Source: DASZUK01 sp035547695
GTDB lineage: Bacteria > Actinomycetota > Acidimicrobiia > Acidimicrobiales > RAAP-2
Length of the DNA: 64,000 nucleotides
Direction: 5' to 3'
Assembly (NCBI GenBank): GCA_035547695.1
Contig: DASZUK010000044.1
Coordinates: 12,307 to 76,306 of the forward strand
The translations under genes and the position numbers were made by a program. A model generated the notes under the pieces. That model worked only from the letters and a program-made list of their open reading frames with translations, searched no databases and had not been told where the DNA came from. The first letter of the stretch is position 1. Each line of letters starts with the position of its first letter. Positions 34,300 through 41,896 of this stretch are shown here, piece after piece.

Positions 34300-34320
34300 T
34301 TGGTGGACGCCTAATTGGGT
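34291..34320 (+). repeat. 15-bp tandem duplication at the GT2 stop
   Basis: GACGCCTAATTGGTG, which includes the TAA stop, is immediately repeated as GACGCCTAATTGGGT, leaving a duplicated stop codon after the gene. Confidence 0.8.
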
Positions 34321-34369
34321 GGGTGACAGCCCGGCTGCCCACTGGGAGGCGGGGCCCCGAGCCGGCCGG

Positions 34370-34918
34370 CTACCGCCAGGCGGCGTGCAGCTTCTCCCAG
34401 GCGGTGGCCAGCGTTTCGGGCATCACCCGGATGCCGCCGACCGACGTCATGAAGTTGGTGTCCCCCGACCACCGAGGCAGCACGTGCAGGTGCAGGTGTC
34501 TCGGGATGCCGGCCCCGGCGGCCCGGCCCAGGTTGGCCCCCAGGTTGAGGCCGTCCGGCCGGTAGGCGACGGTCAGGGCGTCGACCGCCCGACGGGTGGT
34601 GCCCCACAGCTCGGCCGCTTCGTCGTCGGTCAGCTCCGCCATGTCGGACAGGTGCCGCAACGGCAGCACCAGCAGGTGGCCGCTGGCATACGGGTAGGCG
34701 TTCAGGACCGCGAACGTCAGCTCCCCCCGGCACACCACCCCGTTGTCCACCGACGGCGGCCCGCTGGCCGCGATGCGGCAGAACACGCAGTCCCCATCCC
34801 CGCCGGCGCCGCCCCCGCCGGCACTATCTCCGGCGGCGTCACCGGCGGCCCGTTCCTTCTCGGTGGCGGTGGTGACGTAGTCGTGCCGCCAGCCGGCCCA
34901 AAGCTGCTCGAGCGGCAC
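34370..34918 (-). CDS. HIT-family nucleotide hydrolase/phosphorylase
   Basis: This is a histidine-triad protein of 182 aa acting on dinucleoside polyphosphates or AMP derivatives. The triad is HLHLHVLPR (near residue 141). The CVFC pair (about 43) with later His residues suggests the zinc-containing branch. Other conserved parts are AYPYASGHLLVLPLRHL and YRPDGLNLGANLGRAAGAGIP. GTG 34918 is two bases after the thrS stop, so the two are co-transcribed as in other actinobacteria, where this AP4A phosphorylase-like gene precedes pgsA. Confidence 0.9.
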   Translation of the reverse strand: MPLEQLWAGWRHDYVTTATEKERAAGDAAGDSAGGGGAGGDGDCVFCRIAASGPPSVDNGVVCRGELTFAVLNAYPYASGHLLVLPLRHLSDMAELTDDEAAELWGTTRRAVDALTVAYRPDGLNLGANLGRAAGAGIPRHLHLHVLPRWSGDTNFMTSVGGIRVMPETLATAWEKLHAAWR

Positions 34919-34920
34919 CG

Positions 34921-37011
34921 TCAGGCCGCGCCGGCCGGGGCCTGGGTGGCCCGCTTGGCGGCGACGTCGTCCAGGACGGCACGGAGGAGCTCCTCGACCG
35001 GCACCCCGCGGTCCGGCCGGTCGCTGCCCCGGCGGTTCACCCCGACGGTGCCGGCGGCCAGGTCGTCGTCGCCGACCACCAGCACGTACGGCAGCTTCTG
35101 CAGCTTGGCCCGCCGGACCCGGCCGCCGAGGGCCTCGGCGGCGTCCTCCATGGACACCCGCAGGCCGGCCGCCCGCAGCCGGTCGGTGACCTCGTCGGCG
35201 TAGGCCACGTGGTCGTCGCGGACCGGCAGCACCCGGACCTGCTCCGGGGACAGCCACGTCGGCAGGGCCCCGGCGAAGTGCTCCAGGAGGACCGCGAAGA
35301 ACCGCTCCACCGACCCGAACAGGGCGCGGTGGATCATGATCGGGCGGTGCTTGGCGTTGTCGGCCCCGACGTACTCCAGGCCGAACCGCTGCGGCAACTG
35401 GAAGTCGAGCTGGATGGTCGACATCTGCCAGGTCCGGCCGATGGCGTCGCGGGCCTGCACCGAGATCTTGGGGCCGTAGAAGGCGCCGCCCCCCTCGTCC
35501 ATGACCAGGTCCAGGTCCCGGGACTCGGCCACCGTCCGCAACGCCCCGGTGGCCTCCTCCCACTCCTCGTCCGTCCCCAGCGCCTTGCCCTCCGGCTTGG
35601 TGGACAGCTCCAGGTAGAAGTCGTCCAGGCCGTAGTCCCGCAGCAGGTCCAGCACGAAGGTCAGCACCGAGTCGATCTCGGTGGCCATCTGGTCCCGGGC
35701 GCAGAAGATGTGGGCGTCGTCCTGGGTCATCCCGCGGACCCGGGTCAGCCCGTGGACCACCCCGGACTTCTCGTAGCGGTACACCGTGCCGAACTCGAAC
35801 AGCCGCAGCGGCAGCTCCCGGTAGGACCGCTGCCGGCTCCGGTAGATCAGGATGTGGAACGGGCAGTTCATCGGCTTCACGTAGTACTCGGTGCCCCCGT
35901 CCAGCTCCATGGGCGGGTAGATGCCGTCGGCGAACGTCTCCAGGTGGCCCGAGATCTCGAACAGGTGGCTCTTCGTGATGTGCGGGGTGTACACGAACTC
36001 GTACCCGGCCTCGTCGTGGCGGCGTCGGGAGTAGTCCTCCATGATCCGCCGCACCGTCCCCCCTCGCGGATGGAACACGGCCAGGCCGGGGCCGATCTCG
36101 TCGGGGAACGAGAACAGGTCCAGCTCGTGGCCCAGCTTGCGGTGGTCCCGCCGCTCCGCCTCCTCCAGCCGGTGCAGGTGCTCCCTCAGCGCCTTGTCCG
36201 ACTCCCAGGCGGTGCCGTAGATCCGCTGGAGCTGCGGCCGCTTCTCGTCCCCCCGCCAGTAGGCGCCGGCCACCCGCATCAGCTTGAAGTGGCCCAACTT
36301 CGCCGTGGACGGCACGTGGGGTCCCCGGCACAGGTCCACGAATGTGGGCGAGTTGCGGTAGGTGGAGATGGCCGGGCCGCCGGACCCGTTGGCGGCGGCC
36401 CCCACCGGACGGCCGGCGGCGGGGCCGGTCGTGGCGGCGGGGCCGGTCGTGGCGGCGGGGCCGGCGCCGTCGGGCTGGGCCGGGCCGGCATCCACCTCGT
36501 CGGCCCCCTCCCCCACCGCCCGGATGATCTCCTGCTTGAACGGCTGGGTGTCGAACAGGGCCAGCCCCTGGTCGATGCTGACCTCGTCCCGGACGAACGG
36601 CTGGTCCTCCGCCACGATCTGCCGCATGGTGTCCTCGATCCGGCCGAGGTCCTCCTCGCTGAAATGGGCCCCGCCGGGCAGCTCGAAGTCGTAGTAGAAC
36701 CCGTCGGCGACGACCGGGCCGATGGCGTAGTGCGCCCCCGGCCACAGCCGCAGCACCGCCTGGGCCATGACGTGGGCGGTCGAGTGCCGCAGCACCTCCC
36801 GGCCGGCGTCCGACGACGACGTCAGGATGGCCACCTCGGCCCCGTCGGGCAGCTCGGTGGACAGGTCCACCTCCCGGCCGTCCACCACCGCCGCCACCGC
36901 CGCCCGGGCCAGCCCGGACCCGATGGCCGCGGCCAGGTCGCCGGCAGTGGACCCGGCGGCCAGCTCCCTCGCCGATCCGTCGGGGAGTCGCACCTTCACC
37001 GTCGCTGCCAT
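34921..37011 (-). CDS. thrS: Threonyl-tRNA synthetase
   Basis: ThrS charges tRNA-Thr. The protein is 696 aa. It has an N-terminal TGS domain (VKVRLPDGSARELAAG), an editing domain with HSTAHVMAQAVLRLWPG, class II motif 2 (FGTVYRYEKSGVVHGLTRVRGMTQDDAHIFC), motif 3 (PIMIHRALFGSVERFFAVLLEHF), and the anticodon-binding domain (LRVSMEDAAEALGGRVRRA). Within the editing region is an insertion of about 45 residues rich in Ala, Thr, Gly and Pro with GPAATT repeats, absent from most ThrS. ATG 37011 is preceded by AGGA. Palindrome/iterated repeats at 37128-37172 and a TACGCT box at 37093-37098 lie upstream. Confidence 0.96.
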   Translation of the reverse strand: MAATVKVRLPDGSARELAAGSTAGDLAAAIGSGLARAAVAAVVDGREVDLSTELPDGAEVAILTSSSDAGREVLRHSTAHVMAQAVLRLWPGAHYAIGPVVADGFYYDFELPGGAHFSEEDLGRIEDTMRQIVAEDQPFVRDEVSIDQGLALFDTQPFKQEIIRAVGEGADEVDAGPAQPDGAGPAATTGPAATTGPAAGRPVGAAANGSGGPAISTYRNSPTFVDLCRGPHVPSTAKLGHFKLMRVAGAYWRGDEKRPQLQRIYGTAWESDKALREHLHRLEEAERRDHRKLGHELDLFSFPDEIGPGLAVFHPRGGTVRRIMEDYSRRRHDEAGYEFVYTPHITKSHLFEISGHLETFADGIYPPMELDGGTEYYVKPMNCPFHILIYRSRQRSYRELPLRLFEFGTVYRYEKSGVVHGLTRVRGMTQDDAHIFCARDQMATEIDSVLTFVLDLLRDYGLDDFYLELSTKPEGKALGTDEEWEEATGALRTVAESRDLDLVMDEGGGAFYGPKISVQARDAIGRTWQMSTIQLDFQLPQRFGLEYVGADNAKHRPIMIHRALFGSVERFFAVLLEHFAGALPTWLSPEQVRVLPVRDDHVAYADEVTDRLRAAGLRVSMEDAAEALGGRVRRAKLQKLPYVLVVGDDDLAAGTVGVNRRGSDRPDRGVPVEELLRAVLDDVAAKRATQAPAGAA
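36421..36465 (-). repeat. 18-bp tandem repeats inside thrS
   Basis: The unit GGGGCCGGTCGTGGCGGC recurs about 2.5 times and encodes GPAATT units in a low-complexity insertion of the threonyl-tRNA synthetase. Confidence 0.75.
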
Positions 37012-37127
37012 GGTCCTGGTCTTTCCTGGTCCGGGCCGTCGGGCTGACCACCCCGGGGCGACGGCCGCGCCGACGGGGTTCGCGAGACAGACAGCGTACG
37101 CGTCGCAGCCACCGCCCTCCGCCGGGC

Positions 37128-37172
37128 ACGTTTCCCGGAAACGTCTCCACGGGAACGTCTCCGCGGGAACGT
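37128..37172. promoter_or_regulatory. Palindrome plus 14-bp iterated repeats upstream of thrS
   Basis: ACGTTTCCCGGAAACGT (37128-37144) is a perfect 17-bp palindrome. Its right arm starts a series GGAAACGT, GGGAACGT, GGGAACGT at 37137, 37151 and 37165, an exact 14-bp period. The array sits just upstream of a TACGCT -10-like box (37093-37098, minus) and about 120 nt from the thrS start. It is likely a regulator binding array; the protein is unknown. Confidence 0.55.
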
Positions 37173-37222
37173 TTCGGGGGCCGGCCGTCGTGGCCCGGAC
37201 CGGCGGGTCCGGCCCTGGCGGC

Positions 37223-37693
37223 TCAGGGGCCGGTGGGAGGGACCGGCACGGCCACCACATCGACGCCGTCGATGTGGTCGAAGTCGTCGGGGTTCGCCGT
37301 GTACACCGGAAGGCCCCGAGCCAACCCCGTGGCGGCGATCATGGCGTCGTACGCCCTCACCGTGGTCTTGCGGCCGGCCCGTCGAAGTGATGCGGCCACT
37401 TGTCCGAACGCCCGCGCCGCCTCGGCATCGAACGGCAACGGATCGAACCTGGCCTCCGCCTCCTGCAGGTGGGCCTGCCGGGCCGCCCGCTCCCGGTCGT
37501 CTCCGGCGACCAGCGGTCCCACCGACAGCTCCGCCAGGGTGACCGCCGAGATCACCGGGTAGGCCGGCAGCACCGACGCATCGTCGATACGGGTCAGCAG
37601 GATGACGGTCGACGTGTCGAGAAGTCCCTCTCCTTGCCGGCCAGCTTCTTGCCGGCCAGCTCTTTGCCGGCCGGGGCGGTCTGTCGGAGTCAC
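37223..37693 (-). CDS. vapC: PIN-domain toxin (VapC-like)
   Basis: This is a PIN-domain RNase toxin of 156 aa. The catalytic fold starts at LLDTSTVILL (Asp in LLDTS), continues with the acidic TLAELSVGPL, and the later VRAYDAMIAATGLARGLPVYTANPDDFDHI contains the third and fourth acidic residues. The GTG start overlaps the antitoxin stop. The first 20 residues (RAGRQEAGRQ type) are an extra repeat-encoded head from 15-bp tandem units and may be expendable. The pair is the usual antitoxin-toxin order on the minus strand, next to thrS. Confidence 0.9.
   Translation of the reverse strand: MTPTDRPGRQRAGRQEAGRQGEGLLDTSTVILLTRIDDASVLPAYPVISAVTLAELSVGPLVAGDDRERAARQAHLQEAEARFDPLPFDAEAARAFGQVAASLRRAGRKTTVRAYDAMIAATGLARGLPVYTANPDDFDHIDGVDVVAVPVPPTGP
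37634..37672 (-). repeat. 15-bp tandem repeats in the vapC head
   Basis: TTGCCGGCCAGCTTC-type units start at 37634, 37649 and 37664 (the last partial). They encode the extra N-terminal residues of the PIN toxin. Confidence 0.75.
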
Positions 37694-37926
37694 AGCCGCG
37701 GGTCGATCAGCTCATCGATGTCCGACCGCACTGCGGCAGGGTCCACCACCGGCAGCCGGTGCCAGTGCACCAGGAGGGCTGCCGCCGTCAGCGGCGGCGG
37801 CGGGATCGGGCGGAGCTCGGCCACCGGTTGGCCGGCCCGCGTGATGACCACCTGATCGCCGCGTGCCACCCGGTCGACCACCTCGCCACCGTGGTTCCGC
37901 AGCTCCCGGATGGTCACCTCGGCCAT
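37690..37926 (-). CDS. Phd/YefM-type antitoxin
   Basis: The antitoxin has 78 aa: MAEVTIRELRNHGGEVVDRVARGDQVVITRAGQPVAELRPI is a standard Phd/YefM-type DNA-binding domain, followed by a toxin-binding tail ending SDIDELIDPRL. The tail resembles those of antitoxins paired with PIN toxins. ATG 37926 is seven bases after a TACGTT box embedded in a 16-bp palindrome. The stop overlaps the vapC GTG. Intact. Confidence 0.9.
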   Translation of the reverse strand: MAEVTIRELRNHGGEVVDRVARGDQVVITRAGQPVAELRPIPPPPLTAAALLVHWHRLPVVDPAAVRSDIDELIDPRL

Positions 37927-37933
37927 ACCGGCC

Positions 37934-37952
37934 AACGTATCACATGCGATAC
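37934..37952 (-). promoter_or_regulatory. Overlapping -10 box and palindromic operator of the TA pair
   Basis: GTATCACATGCGATAC (37937-37952) is an inverted repeat with one mismatched pair. Its left end overlaps TACGTT (minus strand, 37934-37939), which is followed by 7 nt and the antitoxin ATG. This fits autorepression of a leaderless promoter. Confidence 0.6.
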
Positions 37953-37973
37953 ATCCCAGGCACGATCGTGCCA

Positions 37974-38010
37974 CCCGATCCTGGCCCGCGGTGCCCATGC
38001 CAGGATCGGG
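37974..38010 (+). promoter_or_regulatory. 12-bp stem-loop just before the uracil-DNA glycosylase start
   Basis: CCCGATCCTGGC (37974-37985) and GCCAGGATCGGG (37999-38010) are perfect reverse complements around a 13-nt loop, ending 3 nt before GTG 38014. In RNA this would mask the start region. It may be an operator or a translation-control hairpin. Confidence 0.55.
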
Positions 38011-38013
38011 GCC

Positions 38014-38583
38014 GTGCCCACCGGACCCCGCCGGCCAGCCCCATCCCCCGGCGCCGCCCCGGTGGCCGCCGCCGGCGGCGAGGGGCTGGTCCCCGACGTC
38101 ATCGGCCCCGACCTGGACGTGCTGTTCTGCGGCATCAACCCCGGCCGGCTGTCCGGAGCCACCGGCCACCACTTCGCCCACCCCGGCAACCGGTTCTGGA
38201 AGGCCCTGGAGGCGTCGGGGTTCACCGACCGCCGACTACGACCGGACCAGCAGCACCAGATGCTGGACTACGGCCTCGGCATCACCAACCTGGCCGGCCG
38301 CACCACCGCCACCGCGGCCGAGCTGACCCGGGACGAACTGCGCGACGGCGCAGCCATCCTGGAGGACAAGGTGGCCAGGTACCGGCCGAAGGTGGTGGCC
38401 TTCCTGGGCCTCACCGCCTACCGCACCGCCTTCCGGCGGCCCCGGGCCACCGTCGGTCCCCAGGAGGACCGGTTGGGCGACGCCCGGCTGTGGGTGCTGC
38501 CCAACCCCAGCGGGCTGCAGGCCACCTACGGGATGGACCGGATCGTGGCCGAGCTGGACCGGCTCCGTACGGCCGTCCGCTGA
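38014..38583 (+). CDS. mug: G/U mismatch-specific uracil-DNA glycosylase (Mug-like)
   Basis: Mug removes uracil or damaged pyrimidines from G mismatches. The protein is 189 aa. Conserved motif 1 is FCGINPGRLSGATGHHFAHPGNRFW (GINPG from residue 40), motif 2 VLPNPSGL (about 162), and the core sequence GITNLAGRTTATAAELT is typical. About 20 Pro/Ala-rich residues precede the fold. GTG 38014 is the likely start. A perfect 12-bp hairpin lies immediately upstream. The gene is divergent from the TA pair at 37223-37926. Confidence 0.92.
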   Translation: MPTGPRRPAPSPGAAPVAAAGGEGLVPDVIGPDLDVLFCGINPGRLSGATGHHFAHPGNRFWKALEASGFTDRRLRPDQQHQMLDYGLGITNLAGRTTATAAELTRDELRDGAAILEDKVARYRPKVVAFLGLTAYRTAFRRPRATVGPQEDRLGDARLWVLPNPSGLQATYGMDRIVAELDRLRTAVR

Positions 38584-38590
38584 GGCCGCG

Positions 38591-38635
38591 GCAGCCGAGA
38601 TCGGGGCAGCCGAGATCGGGGCAGCCGAGATCGGG
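38591..38635 (+). repeat. Three perfect 15-bp tandem units
   Basis: GCAGCCGAGATCGGG is repeated three times without mismatch directly after the glycosylase gene. The gap holds nothing else. Confidence 0.9.
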
Positions 38636-38688
38636 GACAGTTGACGCCCGACCACCCGTGAGGCGCGCCCGCCAGTCTGGTGGCGCCG

Positions 38689-39126
38689 TCAGGCCGGATG
38701 GTCGGCCAGGTGCTCGGCCAGATCCGTCCGGAGCGCACCCAGATCCCGGCCGATCCCGTCGAGGCGGTGGTCGACATCACCGAGCCGGTGCTCCACGCCG
38801 TCGAGGCGGTGCTCCACGCCACCCAGCCGGTGCTCCACGCCGTCGAGGCGGTGCTCGACACGGTCGAGACGGCTGTCGACACGGTCGAGGCGGGTGTTCA
38901 CCGTCGCCGTGGTCCGCGACAGCTCCTCACCCAGCCGGTTCAGGCCGGCGCCGAACATCTCGGTCTGTTGCACGAAACGACGGCTCACGTTGTCCTCGAA
39001 CCGGTCGAACCTGTCCACGAGGCCGTCGAACCGGCCTTCCAGCCGGAGGAACAACGTCCACATGGTGCCGCATACCAGTGCGGCGCCGGTGACGACGACG
39101 GCGAATGCTGCCCAGTCCAGTGCCAT
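38689..39126 (-). CDS. Small membrane protein with heptad coiled coil
   Basis: The protein is 145 aa and not assigned to a named family. One transmembrane helix (residues 8-28, FAVVVTGAALVCGTMWTLF) is followed by a long coiled coil (about 35-145) with regular seven-residue units RLDxVEHRL and variants. These units also make the DNA repetitive (about 38760-38890). Such proteins often trimerise or tether complexes to the membrane. ATG 39126 is chosen because it places the helix at the N-terminus. The gap 39127-39409 upstream shows no clear feature. Confidence 0.6.
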   Translation of the reverse strand: MALDWAAFAVVVTGAALVCGTMWTLFLRLEGRFDGLVDRFDRFEDNVSRRFVQQTEMFGAGLNRLGEELSRTTATVNTRLDRVDSRLDRVEHRLDGVEHRLGGVEHRLDGVEHRLGDVDHRLDGIGRDLGALRTDLAEHLADHPA

Positions 39127-39409
39127 TGATGGGTCCACCTCGGGTGAGTGACGGACCGCGTCGCCCGCGGCCCGAACGTTCGGGTCGGGGCAGCAGTGCG
39201 ATCCCGCCAGGGTGCCGGGCACCGACGGGCCGTCCGGGCATCTGGGAGGTTGGCAGGCCGCCCGACCGACCAACGCCACCCGGCGATGCCGACGCTATCG
39301 ATCCGTAGCGCCGGTGTCAACGACCGGCGGACGAAGATGATGCCGGCCGCGGATGGCCGCGCCGGGGGACGGGGCAGCCAAAGGGCGACGCAGCCGGCAC
39401 GCCGTCAGG

Positions 39410-40624
39410 TCAAAGGGCGATGCCCAACAGGGCCGCGGCGGCCCCCACCGGACGGCCGGCGGCGGCGTGACCGTCGACGACGGCCAGGGCCCCGGGGGTG
39501 TCCAGGTCGTCGTCCAACCGGTCCCGCACGCCGTCCAGCGCCGGGTCCTCCCCCACCGGAGGGCCGTCGGCAGGCTCCGCGCCGGGCCCGCCGGCCGCCC
39601 CGGCGGCCCCGGGGGTCCCGGTGGCCAGGACGGCCGGCGAGCCCATCGGGGTGACCGCCCGCCACCGTTCCAGCCGGTCGGCCGCGGTGGCCAGGTCGCC
39701 GTCGTCCCAGTCCCAGTCCGGCCGGTAGTGGTGGTCGAGGAGGGCCAGGCGGACCGCCATGGGCTCCCACTCCTTCACCAGGTCGCCGACGAACACCAGG
39801 TTGCCGAGGGACTTGGACATCTTGGTGCCGTGGAGGCCGACCAGGCCGACGTGGAGCCAGTGCCGGACGAACGGCTGCCCGGTCACCGACTCGGACTGGG
39901 CGGTCTCGCACTCGTGGTGGGGGAACACCAGGTCGCGGCCGCCGCCGTGGATGTCGATGGTGTCGCCCAGCTCGCGGAGCGCCAGGGCGGAGCACTCGAT
40001 GTGCCAGCCCGGCCGGCCCGGGCCCCAGCGGGACTCCCAGGCCGGCTCGTCCGGCAGTGACGGCTGCCACAGCACGAAGTCCAGCGGGTTCCGTTTGTTG
40101 GGGTCGTCGGGGTTGCCGCCGTGGACGGCGGCCAGCCGCAGCATCTCGTCCCGGTCGAAGTGGCTGACCTTGCCGAAGCCGGCGAAGGTGGTGACGTCGA
40201 AGTAGACCGCGCCGCCGGACCGGTAGGCGTGGCCACGGTCCAGGGCGACCCCGATCAACGACAGGATGTCGGCGATGGCGGAGGTGGCCCGGGGCTCGGC
40301 GGCCACCGGCAGCAGCCCGAGCGAGCTCATGTCGGCGTCGAACCGGGCCATCTCCTCGGCGGCCAGGTCCAGGTAGTGGACGCCGAGCTCCCGGGCCTTG
40401 CGCAGGATGTCGTCGTCGACGTCGGTGACGTTGCGGACGCACCTGGTCTGGTGGCCGGCGTCCCGGAGCCGGCGCTGCAGGACGTCGAAGGTCAGGTACA
40501 CCGCGGCGTGGCCCAGGTGGGCGGCGTCGTAGGGGGTGATGCCACAGGTGTACATGGTCACCACCGGGCCCGGCTCGAACGGGACCACCGCGTCCCGGGC
40601 GGTGTCGTAGAGGCGCATGCCCAT
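39410..40624 (-). CDS. mshC: Cysteine:GlcN-Ins ligase MshC
   Basis: MshC joins cysteine to glucosaminyl-inositol in mycothiol synthesis, using a cysteinyl-tRNA synthetase fold. The protein is 404 aa. Zinc/Cys ligand CGITPY (Cys27), HLGH (36-39), WHIECSA, the HHECE motif and KMSKS (near 271) are all present. The GITPYDAAHLGHAAVYLTFDV block and the absence of a long tRNA anticodon-binding domain favour MshC over CysS. ATG 40624 or the ATG six bases on (MRLYDT) may be used. It lies eight bases after npdG, linking mycothiol and F420 redox metabolism. Confidence 0.92.
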   Translation of the reverse strand: MGMRLYDTARDAVVPFEPGPVVTMYTCGITPYDAAHLGHAAVYLTFDVLQRRLRDAGHQTRCVRNVTDVDDDILRKARELGVHYLDLAAEEMARFDADMSSLGLLPVAAEPRATSAIADILSLIGVALDRGHAYRSGGAVYFDVTTFAGFGKVSHFDRDEMLRLAAVHGGNPDDPNKRNPLDFVLWQPSLPDEPAWESRWGPGRPGWHIECSALALRELGDTIDIHGGGRDLVFPHHECETAQSESVTGQPFVRHWLHVGLVGLHGTKMSKSLGNLVFVGDLVKEWEPMAVRLALLDHHYRPDWDWDDGDLATAADRLERWRAVTPMGSPAVLATGTPGAAGAAGGPGAEPADGPPVGEDPALDGVRDRLDDDLDTPGALAVVDGHAAAGRPVGAAAALLGIAL

Positions 40625-40632
40625 GCCGCCGC

Positions 40633-41286
40633 TCAGATGCCGGCGAGCTTCAGGGTGCTGTGTACCCGGTGACGGATGTTCAGGGTGATGCAGACGGCGG
40701 TGAACGCCTCGATGGCCGCCGCCTGGCTGAGGCTGCCGGCATCCAGCGGCCGGAGCCCCTCGATGCGGTCGGCCAGCTCCAGCGTGGCCTCCCGGGCGGC
40801 GGGGTCGTCGGCGCAGACCAGGACGTCGGCCAGCAGGCCGGAGTCCAGGTCCTCCATCTCGGACGCCGGCAGGTGGTGGAAGGTGGCGGCCACCTTGGAC
40901 CGCGGCAGGACCGCCTGGATGGCAGCGGCCATGGAGCCGCGGGGCGGCACCAGGGCCAGCATCTCCCGGCCCTCCTTCACCAGGGCGTTGACCATGGACA
41001 CCACCACCTTGCCGGCCAGCGGGTCGGCCAGTTGCCGGACGGTGCCCACCGCGCTGTCCCACGGGGTGGCCACCACCACCAGGTCGGCGGCCGCGGCGCC
41101 GGGGTTGTCCACTCCGGTGATCGACCCGGCCAGCCGGCCGGGCCACGGGGCCACGGCCTCGGCCGCCACCGCGTCGGCCCGGGCCGCGTCGCGGGACCCC
41201 ATGCCGACCTGCAGCCCCGCCGCCGCCAACCGCACCGCCAGCCCGCGACCCGCCGGGCCGGTGCCTCCGAGAATGCCTACGTCCAT
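40633..41286 (-). CDS. npdG: NADPH-dependent F420 reductase
   Basis: This enzyme (Fno/NpdG) moves hydride between NADP(H) and coenzyme F420. The protein is 217 aa. The N-terminal Rossmann motif is VGILGGTGPAGRGLAVRLA (G7-G13), followed by GSRDAARA, a NADP-type phosphate site, then VVVATPW and VVSMVNALVKEG. The C-terminal helical part includes TFHHLPASEMED. It implies the cell makes F420. It precedes mshC in the same transcript and follows the XRE regulator on the same strand by 12 nt. Confidence 0.9.
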   Translation of the reverse strand: MDVGILGGTGPAGRGLAVRLAAAGLQVGMGSRDAARADAVAAEAVAPWPGRLAGSITGVDNPGAAAADLVVVATPWDSAVGTVRQLADPLAGKVVVSMVNALVKEGREMLALVPPRGSMAAAIQAVLPRSKVAATFHHLPASEMEDLDSGLLADVLVCADDPAAREATLELADRIEGLRPLDAGSLSQAAAIEAFTAVCITLNIRHRVHSTLKLAGI

Positions 41287-41298
41287 GCCGTCACTGTC

Positions 41299-41790
41299 TC
41301 ACACCCCTCCCCGGCCGGCGCCAGTCCGGGACCGGGACCGGGTCCACGTCGGCCGGGGCAGGCCGGCCTGGGCGGCCAGTTCCCCCGCCACCCCGGCCAG
41401 GACGTCGTCGAGCATCGCCGAACCGGACGGCGGCGGCGGTCGTCGGACGGCGGCGTCCACCCGTTCGGGGTGGTCGGCCAGGTAGGTGGCGAGCGACCGC
41501 AGGCAGGCCCAGTCGGCCGGGCCACGGGCCGCCGACCGGCGCCACCTGGCCGACACCTCCCCCACCGTCTCCGGCGGCGGCGCCGCGTCGTCCGGTGTGG
41601 TGCCCAGGATCAGGCGCTGCCCGGTGGCGGCCACCAGCCGGTGCAGCATGCCCACCGTCGGGTCCACCCGGCCGGACTCCACCCGGGACACCGTGGACAC
41701 CGGCACCCCGGCCCGGGCGGCCACCACCCGCATCGGCAACGCCGACTGCCGGCGGGCCTGCCGCAACAGTTCTGCTGCCTCACCAGCCAT
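41299..41790 (-). CDS. XRE-family transcriptional regulator
   Basis: The protein is 163 aa. The helix-turn-helix occupies about residues 8-65 (LLRQARRQSALPMRVVAARAGVPVSTVSRVESGRVDPTVGMLHRLVAATG). The C-terminal half is Pro/Arg-rich without a recognised ligand domain. ATG 41790 is preceded by a TATGCT box eight bases upstream, lying inside a perfect 12-bp palindrome; this suggests autorepression of a leaderless transcript. The npdG gene follows after 12 nt, so it may control npdG-mshC. Confidence 0.85.
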   Translation of the reverse strand: MAGEAAELLRQARRQSALPMRVVAARAGVPVSTVSRVESGRVDPTVGMLHRLVAATGQRLILGTTPDDAAPPPETVGEVSARWRRSAARGPADWACLRSLATYLADHPERVDAAVRRPPPPSGSAMLDDVLAGVAGELAAQAGLPRPTWTRSRSRTGAGRGGV

Positions 41791-41798
41791 CGCGTTTA

Positions 41799-41810
41799 AG
41801 CATATATGCT
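41799..41810. promoter_or_regulatory. Palindromic operator containing the -10 of the XRE gene
   Basis: AGCATATATGCT is a perfect 12-bp palindrome. Its minus-strand half TATGCT ends eight bases before the XRE start codon, serving both as -10 and probable operator. Confidence 0.6.
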
Positions 41811-41896
41811 CAAACCCGGCCGCGGGTGACCCGGCAAAAAACTTCACCAGCCCACCGCCCGTGACCCACCCGGAGCCTGGAGGCCCGGCCTCGTCC

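Noticed and set aside
37012..37222. Possible T-box leader before thrS
   Set aside because: No T-box consensus or terminator/antiterminator is visible; the repeats look like DNA-binding sites.
38760..38890. Dense repeats considered as a minisatellite or CRISPR-like region
   Set aside because: They encode the heptads of a coiled-coil protein in frame.
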